Shown one piece after another: positions 56,003 through 64,000 of a DNA stretch of 64,000 nt. Origin of the DNA: Mesocentrotus franciscanus (lineage: Eukaryota > Echinodermata > Echinoidea > Camarodonta > Strongylocentrotidae); assembly GCA_037976565.1 (NCBI GenBank), contig CP137680.1, positions 22,645,533 to 22,709,532 of the forward strand, written 5' to 3'. The notes beneath the pieces were generated by a model, which was not told where the DNA came from, did not search any database, and was given only the letters and a program-made list of their open reading frames with translations. The position numbers were made by a program, and so were the translations under genes. Positions within the stretch are counted from its first letter, which is position 1, and each line of letters begins with the position of its first letter.

Positions 56003-56234
56003 CAGTGGCGGATCCAGGGGGCCCGGGCCTCTAGAAAAAACAGTTAAAAACACCCTTTTTGAAAAAGAAGTTGGGCCCCTCCCTAGCGCCCAAGGGGTGG
56101 TGGCAAAAAAGTAACCCTTTTTTTTGCTCACTACCCCACTGAGCGAAAAATCAACCGGCACGATTTTCAAATTTTCGCACGAAGTGGGCCCCTTTTTAGG
56201 CCCCCTCCCTTGCCGCCGGCTGGATCCGCCCCTG
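56003..56234. mobile_element. hAT MITE with a perfect 8 bp target duplication
   Basis: TIRs CAGTGGCGGATCCAG and CTGGATCCGCCCCTG, bordered on both sides by GCATGGCC. An 8 bp duplication with CAG-type ends is diagnostic of hAT. Confidence 0.9.
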
Positions 56235-56335
56235 GCATGGCCTCAAACCGATTGTTGTAAATGGTATAGGCTTCCTCTGTCTGCAAGATTGTGATGTAAT
56301 AATAATAATGATAATAATAATGATAATATTAATAC

Positions 56336-56856
56336 TGTGGAAATGTGTACTAGTTTATATTTTATGTAGATCGCGGACTTGTCCGATTATGCAAATTAGA
56401 TGTTACATATGGTTTCGCGGATGGATTATGGATTGTGTAATACGCCGCCAACGTTAATGTCTTAACACACATGTTTGTATTGAAGCACATTTTGTCACGG
56501 TCAAGGTTACGAGTGGAGCACATGTTTCTACTGTGCCTGTATTAATTAGAGAGACACGCGGTTACTTTTACGTGAGAGTTTTTGATCAACTGTTTGGCAG
56601 TCTTTATGAGGGCAAGAGGACTTGCATGTTGCAGTTTGTGTTGCTGAGTAGATTGACGGCTGCTTGATGGTGTCTTCCTTCTTCCCTTGAGGGTGCTGGA
56701 CTGTAGTTGAGGGCTTCAGTGGGTTATTTGCTGTAGAATTTGGGGTTTTTGTTTCTGCGTGTGGATACCGAGAATCAACGGTTTTTTAATAAAGCACCAG
56801 TTACACTAACAAACGTCCCTTGTGCTTCATTTACTGTCTCACCACATACTACGACA
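56336..56856 (+). repeat. 5' LTR, 521 bp
   Basis: Starts TGTGGAAATG and ends CTACGACA (TG...CA). It contains TTTTTTAATAAAGCACC, a plausible polyadenylation signal about 60 bp from the end. It closely matches the 3' LTR. Confidence 0.9.
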
Positions 56857-57360
56857 AATTGGCGACGAGGATGGGATGGAGTCAACGCAGACGATGAGGG
56901 AAACCCCTTGGTCTAGGATGAGCAACCCCACTGCTTGATCGGAGAGGACTGGTCTAGATGATCTGCAGGGATCGACGGCGCTGAAGACGCTTTGCTGGTC
57001 GAAACGATCTTTGCAGATAACCGAGCTTGGAGACAGCTCAGGTAGATTATTTTGTCAAGACTGATCAAGCTTAATAGCAGACAGCTCGGATAGATGAATT
57101 TTGGGACTTAACGAGCATAGAACTTAGAACTTAGATTACTGCTCGGGTAGATTATCCACGAGGACTATAGAGACTGAATTAACCACGAGGACTATAGGAA
57201 CTGAATTGACCTGAACTGAGTCTAGTTTCTTACCAACCAGGGTAATATAAATTGGTTGTAAGTGTTCAGTATTTACTGTACAGTAAGTTATAACTATTCA
57301 GTACATGTATTATAGTAGAGTAAATTGTAACTTACCTGTTTTGTCCTCCTAGTACCTTTA
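56857..57360 (+). other. Retroelement leader with primer-binding-like site
   Basis: Directly after the LTR: AATTGGCGACGAGGATGG, a TGGCGACGAGG-type primer site seen in many animal Gypsy elements. The tRNA cannot be named from the sequence alone. The rest is leader without a clear frame. Confidence 0.7.
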
Positions 57361-57374
57361 CAGCCTTTGTAACG

Positions 57375-58388
57375 ATGGCTGAATCAGTGTTCTGCAAGGA
57401 CTTAATGTACAGAAGGCGCCACCACCAGTTAAGTTAGGCAAGTTTAAGGGTTCTCCACAGGTCGCTGGTGATTTGTCTCTACATGAGTGGCTGGAAAATT
57501 TGGAAAGTTATTGTCGGCATTACCAGCTGAAAGATGATGCAAGGGCCTAGTCCTTGGTTGATCATTTGGGAGGAGTGGCCAATTAAGGAGGAAGTTTTGT
57601 GCAGGGAGGAGAGTATCCTCAAGGATTTTGACCAGCTTGTTGCTGTGCTGCGGTCACTGTTTGGCGCAGTGGACACTGTCCAGTCGTTGACGGCTGAATT
57701 CCATGGTAGGAAGCAACGTGGTGGTGAGACGCTAGCAGATTATAGCAGGACTCTGATGCGACTCTACACCAGAATGGAGAAAGCTGTATTGAGCAAAGAG
57801 GAGAAGCAAGCCTTGGCTCAACTTCGAGACACGTCGTTGAAGGAGAGGTTTGTGACGGCTAGCAAGTACCAGGCGTGGATGCAACGAGAGCTGCGTAGAA
57901 TGGAGCTAACAGCAAAGGGTAAGACATTCATACAGCTTAGGGAGGATGTACTAGAATTTTTCAGAGGCCAAGAGACAAAGGCGATTCCAGTTAAGGAGGT
58001 GCTCAGTAGCTCTGTGGATGTTCACATGGCAATCACCAAGAAAGCAGATGGCGATTTGAAGGGTGAGATGAAATCCCTTAAAGCATCGCTCAGGAGGTGT
58101 GTGGAAGCATTGGTGGATAGCAAGGTGAATGCTGGAAAATCTCCACAGAAGAAAGATCGCTATTTCAACTGTGGCAAGACAGGGCACATGCGGAATGAGT
58201 GTGAGGAAGAGACGCTGTCTTTCAACTGCAAAGGGCGCGGACACATCAGCCGGCAGTGTCCACAGAAGCTGCAGCCAAGTCCCCAGCCTCCTTCACCAAT
58301 GATGGAATCACCTCAGCCTGGAGCCAAGAGAGGGACGATGGACACACGTCATATTCCATCAGATTTTGCTAAGCTTTGTGGCACCTAG
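57375..58388 (+). pseudogene. Gag of the Gypsy element, frameshifted, with altered zinc knuckles
   Basis: A first part in another frame (LHEWLENLESYCRHYQLKDD) stops at a TAG near 57547. The main frame 57534-58388 has DYSRTLMRLYTRMEKAVLS, typical of Gypsy capsid, and two knuckles: YFNCGKTGHMRNEC and SFNCKGRGHISRQC. Both have lost the first Cys of the C-x2-C-x4-H-x4-C pattern (Tyr and Ser instead), each explainable by a single base change. The RNA-binding knuckles are therefore probably nonfunctional. It overlaps the protease frame at its end. Confidence 0.85.
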
Positions 58389-58827
58389 TCCAAAAGGATC
58401 AGTTCACATTGCTGGATTGGATATCGGATGCATTTTCGATTCCGGAGCAGAGGCTTCATTTATCCCAGCATCGGTGTATCATCGATGTTTGAAAGAGAAG
58501 CTGGATGGACCTCAACAGGAGCCAGGTGTTTTCCTCAATGTGGTAGGTGTTGGTGAAATTGAAGTACCAATTGAGGGTTTTGTGGAAGTTCCTATTAAGG
58601 TCAGAGGGCAGTCACTACAAGGAGGATACCTGGTAATAGCTGATAGAGAATACAGTGGCACAGCATCAGAGCATCCTATTCTCCTAGCTAGGTTTTTGGA
58701 GAATTTGGATGGATATGAGATCGATTTTGGTTTCCGATCTGATGCACCCAGAACCATGGAGAGCAACGGTTGCCCATCACCAGTGAGAACAGGGAGAGTG
58801 GAGGTATTCCCTCCTTATACAGTTTGA
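58366..58827 (+). pseudogene. Aspartic protease (retropepsin) of the Gypsy element
   Basis: IAGLDIGCIFDSGAEASFIP carries the catalytic DSG triplet (DTG in many families) and the flap-side hydrophobics. It is in a different frame from Gag, as is common at the Gag-Pol boundary, and ends at a TGA before RT. Length 153 residues, normal for the domain. Confidence 0.8.
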
Positions 58828-58981
58828 AGAGTGATGTGCCATGTACAGAGGAACACCATATTACACCGGGGGCTGAAGTCTTGGTGAGATAGGCAGAGGA
58901 TGAGCCGAGCTCAGCGCTGAATGCAGTGAAAGGCTGTCAACAGTTGAAGGGGGATGTTGTCGAATTGATTTTGTCCAACAC

Positions 58982-59443
58982 ATGGTTGAGGTTAAGCATA
59001 TGTTGCAAGAGATGGTGGAGCGGGGGATAATTCGCCCTTCGAAGAGCCCGTATGCCAGTCCAATTGTCTTGGTGAAGAAGAAAAACGGATCTTTGAGATT
59101 ATGTATAGATTATAGGAAGGTCAATGCTCGCACGGTGAAGGATTCTTTTCCATTGCCCAGGATAGAGGAGACCCTGGATGAACTTCGAGATGCCAAGTAC
59201 TTCTCAACACTGGATCTGGCTCATGGATACTTCCAAGTCGTGATGGACCCATCTATCGATGTTACTGCCTTCAGAGTGCCTTGGGGGCTGTATGAGTTTA
59301 CTCGGATACCGCAGGGACTAGTCAACAGTCCTGGTACGTTCCAGAGGACGATGGAGTTCATCCTAGGAGATCTCAACTTGAGTCAGGTTGTCTTGTACTT
59401 GGTTGACATCTTGGTGTATTCTGCAACATTGAGGAGCACTTGA
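58982..59443 (+). pseudogene. Reverse transcriptase of the Gypsy element, catalytic Asp lost
   Basis: Contains ERGIIRPSKSPYASPIVLVK, SLRLCIDYRKVNARTVKDSF and YFSTLDLAHGYFQV, the latter with the first catalytic Asp. IPQGLVNSPGTFQRTM is altered from the usual PFGL.NAP box, and the active site reads VLYLVDILVYS, where YLDDIL is expected. Val replaces the first Asp of the DD pair, so this RT cannot be active. Confidence 0.85.
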
Positions 59444-60253
59444 TGAGGCTTGATGTAGTGCTGACCAGACTTGCAGAGAATGGATTAAAGGTACAAGGCA
59501 AGAAGTGCCATTTCGTCCAACAAGAAGTTAAAATCCTAGGACAGGTAGTGAGTGGTGATGGAGTGAGTGTTGGCCAAGGCAAGGTGGAGAAGATTCAGAT
59601 ATGGCCGCGACCTCAGAATGGGAGAGAAGTGAGTTCTTTCCTGGGGATGGCATCCTATTACCGTCGATTCATTGATGGTTTTTCTCACATGGCTGGCCCT
59701 TTGCACCAAGTTGCTGCAAAAGGGGAAGGAAGTAAGACTGAGTTTGTGTGGGGAACGGCACAAGAAGATCGAGGCCTTCGAGATTTTGAAGTCGAAGCTT
59801 ACCAGTGCACCAGTCTTAGCGTACCCAAAGTTTGATGAGGAGTTCATTCTGGAAGTGGATGCCTCCAAGAAGGGACTCGGTGCTTGATTGATGCAGAAAG
59901 GAGACGATGGTAGGATACACCCTATTTCTTATGCCAGTAGAAGTCTGCGAGGATCAGAGAAGAACTACCCCGATTTCAGTAGCTTCAAGATTGAACTGCT
60001 TGCACTGAAATGGGCAGTTACCGAGAAATGTGCACCCTACCTCATGGGATCCCATTGCATAGTGTTGACGGATCACAACCCACTGAAGTATCTGTCTACA
60101 GCAAAGTTGGGAGCCACAGAGTTCCGATGGGTTGCTCAGCTGGCACCATTTGATCTGGAAGTCAGATACAGAACAGGCAAGAGTAACAAATGTGCGGATG
60201 CACTGAGTAGGAGACCAGCTGACATATGCTCCAAGGGGAAGTTGCTTCAGTGA
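59440..60253 (+). pseudogene. RT thumb and RNase H of the Gypsy element
   Basis: ENGLKVQGKKCHFVQQEVKI, SSFLGMASYYRRFIDGFSHM, then in other frames EEFILEVDASKKGLGA, a stop at 59885, and ISYASRSL, FKIELLALKWAV, IVLTDHNPLKYL. The RNase H catalytic residues Asp (VDAS), Glu (IELL) and Asp (TDHN) are visible, and CADALSRRP closes the domain. A frameshift (near 59770) and a stop break it. Confidence 0.85.
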
Positions 60254-60334
60254 TTGGTGAGGCGTTGGAGTCAACAGAATTTCCTCACGACAACCAGCCT
60301 GCATCACATGTCCACAACATAGCTATTCGAAGGA

Positions 60335-61592
60335 TCACCAATGAGAAGGTGTCAAATGTTTGCCTTCATATATAGTTGTGAGGAATTGGCCCAACTGCAG
60401 GAAAAGGATGAAGATTTGAAGGCAATACGTCGCCTGAAGAAAGAGAGGATTCCTGGACCAGAGCCAGGTGCCAGAGGGACAGATTTGCATGGATGGGTAA
60501 GGGAGTATGCAAGCTATGAGATGTACCATGATGTGCTGTAGAGTAGAGGACCCAGTGTTGGGCAAGATTCAGCAGTTGCTTGTATTCAGAGTGTTGAGAG
60601 AGACAATTTTAGAGATGACGCATGACAAATGGGGTCATCAGGGAGTTGACAGGACCCTGAACTTGTTGCGAGAACGGTGTTATTGGCCTGGAATGACACG
60701 AGAAGCAACGAGGTACATCAAAAAGTGCTCCAGATGCATTACATCAAAGTTGCCTACACCTACGGTCCGCCATCAACAACGGCATTTGATTGCGTTTAGA
60801 CCTCTAGAGATTGTAGCTTAACAGAGGAAGAGGATTCGAAGATGACTTGGTGATCAACGATGTGTTCAGCAAGTTTTGCCAAGCCATCCCATGCAAGGAT
60901 CAAACTGCTGTGACAGTAGCAAAAGTGTTACGAGATGCTTGCGGTTCAAACGGTATGGCATACCGTGACGAATTCACTCGAACTCACATCAAGGACGGTC
61001 ATTCGAGTGCACCCTTATTGCGGAGCTGTGCAAGCTGTACAACATACAAAAGTCACGAACGACACCATATCATCCGGATGGAAATGGTCAATGTGAACGA
61101 TTTAACAAGACGCTGTGTGGGTTGCTGAGATCGCTGGATCCTAGAGATAGGAATAGATGGCCTGAGTTAATCCAGCATGTGGTATATGTCTATAATACTA
61201 CACCGCACAGGATAACAAGAGTGACTCCACACTTTCTGATGTTCTGCCGCAGACCTACGCTGCCAGTGGATCATTTGATCAACAGTCTCCATTCTGATTG
61301 GACGGAAGATTACGCCCAAGCGCAGCAGAGGTTAATGGAGAGGGCCTACAAGATAGTTTGTGAGAGACAACAAGAAGCGGCAAGGCAAGAGGAAGAGAGA
61401 CAGGCCAAAGGAAGAGGTGATTTGTCTACCCTGGAAGTTGGAGAGAGAGTGTTGCTAAAGATTGAAGCATTCACAGGGAGGCACAAATTACATGATAAAT
61501 TCGACGAGAAGCCCTACATCATTCTAGCCAAGAACGAGGAAGGTGATTTATATAACATTCAACCTGCCCTTGGAGGATTACCAAGTGGGTAA
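60335..61592 (+). pseudogene. Integrase of the Gypsy element, frameshifted
   Basis: The HHCC zinc finger is visible (HDKWGHQGVDRTLNLLRERC, then KKCSRCITSK). The catalytic core is broken: INDVFSKFCQAIPCKDQTAV retains its first part, then the frame shifts near 60960. HPDGNGQCERFNKTLCGLL, with the catalytic Glu, appears in a different frame at about 61070-61130. 61122-61592 holds the end of the core (AYNTTPH-like VYVYNTTPHRIT) and a basic and coiled tail (EVGERVLLK, FDEKPYIIL). No active integrase can be read. Confidence 0.8.
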
Positions 61593-61599
61593 ATCGACG

Positions 61600-62613
61600 G
61601 AGAATTATTGCAGATCCTCGTCAGGAAAATGATGGGCTTGATGGTGTTTTACCTTACCCAGTTGTAGCAGAACGTGGTATGAATATTGGAGATGATGTTA
61701 TCCATCAAAGTAGTGATGAGGACGATGACGACGACAACAATGAGGATGATGATCGTGGGATTGGTTAATGTCTTTCATGGAAGGAGTTACCTCATCAAGT
61801 AATTGACCCAGGTAAGTGATCGAGCCCAGACGGTCAACTAAAACTAACAAGGGAGTGAATCCCATTCCTGGTCGACTGCTGACGTCAGTGGTCACCGGAT
61901 TACCCTCTGATGAAGTCAATTGATGAGCGCATCAAAAGCGGGGAAGAGGAACCGTTTAGTTGCATGAGTTAAGAAGGGATACAGATTTTCTACATTTTTT
62001 TTATATAGAGTATTTCGGCATGAAATCTGGATATTCATGATTTTTTTTTTTAAAGATAAGAGGGAAAAGAATAGGCTACAAACAAAATTAGTTTAGAAAC
62101 TTGTATTTGATGGAGAACTAGGAAATTCAAGTCAAATAAGTGGTATGTATATGTTAAGTATAACAAGGTTTCAACTTTTTTAAGAAGGCAAGCTAAATGA
62201 CGTTGACTAATTTTTATGTAAATATTTAAGATTGTTATTATGTATGCAGGAAACAAGGTTTATATTTTGGTCAGTGGAGCCAGATTAGTATGTAGTCATC
62301 TCATTTGATAGTATTCATAGGAGTTTTGTTCATTTTAACTGGTATACAGTAGTAATGTGTATAGAAACTCAGAAAGCAATTTTTCTGAAGTTATAATGCT
62401 GTACATTACTTAGGATTAAGGTCTTATTTGATGTTGCAGGAAAAGAAATTGTGTATAGTCTATAGGAAAATGTTCTTTTTGTGTAACAGAAAAGATATTA
62501 TATATGCCTATAGGTTTTTTAATTTAAGTTTGATTGAATGATAATCGATGAGTAATGTTACATATAGGTATACTTTAGCGCTTTCGGGACGAAAGCTATT
62601 TAAGCCGGGAAAC
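61600..62613 (+). other. 3' noncoding part of the Gypsy element
   Basis: A short in-frame tail (DDVIHQSSDEDDDDDNNEDD) suggests the Pol C-terminus was acidic. After 61770 there is only AT-rich DNA to the purine-rich AAGCCGGGAAAC at the 3' LTR edge, a weak polypurine tract. Confidence 0.6.
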
Positions 62614-63876
62614 TGTGGGAATGTGGACTAGTTAATATTTTATGTAGATCGCGGACTTGTCCGATTATGCAAATTAGATGTTACACATGGTTTCGCGGAT
62701 GGATTATGGACTGTGTAATACGCCGCCAACGTTTAATGTCTTAACACACATGTTTGTATTGAAGCATATTTTGTCACGGTCAAGGTTACGAGTGGAGCGC
62801 ATGTTTTTGCTGTGCCTGTATTAATTGGAGAGACACGAGGTTACTTTAAAGGGCCCCTGCCATCCAAATGGATGTTTATTCCTGTTGGTGTGTACTCCTG
62901 CATACGTACATATTTTGATATGTAAACTTCTGAATGTGTTTCATAGATTTTTAAATATTTTTTGAAATATTTTTTTTTCAAACTGCTAATCTCCACCCTA
63001 AAAATCCTGCAGATCTCATTCCTCTTGTGACATCATCTGTCAGTCATCAATGAGCTATCTTGAGAAAGTGGTATGTAACTTTGCCAAAGTTGACCACCTG
63101 TTACAATACATAATACAATAGCAACATAAAAGTTGCTATGTCATACATGCCGCAGCATAACCCGGAAGACAAAAGGCAATGATGATGTATTGTACGTGTA
63201 TGAAAGCATGCAATTCTATTATGAGCGTGTGCTGAGCTGGGGGAAATTACATACCATTGTCTATTGTAGAATATTAGTTTAGTCTGACATGTCTGACATA
63301 GCAACTTATATGTTGCTATTGTTTGTTGTATTGGAACAGGTGGTCAACTTTGGCAATGTTACATACCACTTTCTCAAGTTAGCTCACTGATGACTGACAG
63401 ATGATGTCACAAGGGGAATGAGATCTGGAGGATTTTTAGGGTGGAGCTTAGCAAGTTTGAAGAAAAAAATATTTCAAAAAATATTTTAAAATTTATGAAA
63501 CACATTCAGAAGTTTACATATCAAAATATGTACGTATGCAGGAGTACACACCAACAGGAATAAACTTGTATTTGGATGGCATGGGCCCTTTAAAGTGAGA
63601 GTTTTGGATCAACTGTTTGGCAGTCTTTATGAGGGCAAGAGGACTTGCATGTTGCAGTTTGTGTTGCTGAGTAGATTAATGGCTGCTTGGTGTCTCTCTT
63701 CTTCCTTTGAGGGTGCTGGACTGTAGTTGAGGGCTTCAGTGGGTTATTTGCTGTAGACTTTGGGGTTTTCGTTTCTGCGTGTGGATACCGAGAATCAACG
63801 GTTTTTGAATAAAGCATCAGCTACACTAACAAACGTCCCTTGGGCTTCATTTACTGTCTCACCACGTACTACGACA
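62614..63876 (+). repeat. 3' LTR, split by a TTAA foldback
   Basis: Starts TGTGGGAATG and ends CTACGACA. Without the 744 bp insertion it is 519 bp and differs from the 5' LTR at scattered positions. Confidence 0.9.
62846..63593. mobile_element. TTAA foldback element, copy 2, in the 3' LTR
   Basis: Arms of about 290 bp, starting AGGGCCC(C/A)TGCCATCCAA and running through GTGTGTACTCCTGCATACGT and TCTCATTC-CTTGTGACAT to TTGCTATGTCA, are inverted with few differences around a loop of about 150 bp. TTAA borders both sides. Removing it leaves GGTTACTTTAAAGTGAGAG, the same length as the 5' LTR sequence GGTTACTTTTACGTGAGAG. Confidence 0.9.
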
Positions 63877-64000
63877 ATAATAATAATGATAAAAATAACA
63901 ACAAGACACATAATAAGAGACTTTTGAAGTACATATGAAAATATCTGGCCTCAGCCAGGTGGGTGTTGAAGACCTTAAGGCTAGAAGGGCCACTCAGGAA

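Larger units (their letters stand above)
56336..63876 (+). mobile_element. Ty3/Gypsy LTR retrotransposon, near full length, inactivated
   Basis: 5' LTR, a primer-binding-like site (AATTGGCGACGAGGATGG), Gag, protease, RT, RNase H, integrase, 3' LTR. The PR-RT-RH-IN order is that of Ty3/Gypsy. There is no env-like frame after integrase. Multiple stops and frameshifts occur through every gene. It is inserted in an AAT-type microsatellite, so the target duplication (ATAC/ATAA) is not clear. The two LTRs are similar, about 520 bp each without the MITE. Confidence 0.9.

Overview
The window is a piece of an animal nuclear genome. It is AT-rich, with large introns, GT-AG exon boundaries, tRNA-derived SINEs and a very high density of mobile elements. 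The mix (a CR1/L2-group LINE starting with a 2A-like peptide, a tyrosine-recombinase retrotransposon, SINEs with a shared central domain, TTAA, hAT and TA miniature elements, a Ty3/Gypsy element) fits a marine invertebrate such as an echinoderm, hemichordate, cephalochordate or mollusc. The phylum cannot be settled from this window. There are no bacterial-style operons and no CRISPR arrays.

The probable host gene is on the + strand. Short exon-like blocks lie at 351-450, 14410-14678, 40111-40208 and 44469-44579. Two more lie at 26433-26598 and 27306-27377. Splice sites and codon phases agree along the chain (1,1,1,1,0) and the last block ends in a stop codon. I do not recognise the protein. 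Two blocks contain apparent one-base frameshifts. If the model is right, almost everything from 0.5 to 44 kb is intron filled with mobile DNA.

0.2-15 kb: two TIR elements, then a 2A-encoding LINE (about 4478-14047, +). This LINE is split by a hairpin MITE and by a 5.86 kb Ngaro/PAT-like tyrosine-recombinase retrotransposon (5667-11524, -) with split direct repeats. 15-23 kb: a satellite-containing element with a GA-rich purine tract, then a large degenerate foldback with a SINE and a TTAA MITE inserted. 23.2-33.1 kb: a TTAA element interrupted by an 8.67 kb TIR element whose two ends are tandem arrays rich in GACGTC. Two of the exon-like blocks lie inside that insertion.

33-40 kb: a GCGCCCC-type satellite, then two minus-strand LINEs in and beside a roughly 160 bp tandem repeat. 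40-49 kb: the last two exon-like blocks, GA-rich DNA, a SINE, TA MITEs and long AT-rich DNA with nothing recognised. 49-56 kb: a TTAA foldback, a hAT MITE carrying a C2H2 zinc-finger fragment, a LINE with another LINE inside it, a CAACTGGT array and more MITEs. 56.3-63.9 kb: a nearly full-length but inactivated Ty3/Gypsy element with two LTRs, the 3' LTR split by a 748 bp TTAA foldback.

The mobile elements form a readable insertion history: several target sites can be reconstructed exactly from the sequence. All homology calls are motif reading by eye; no database search was run.
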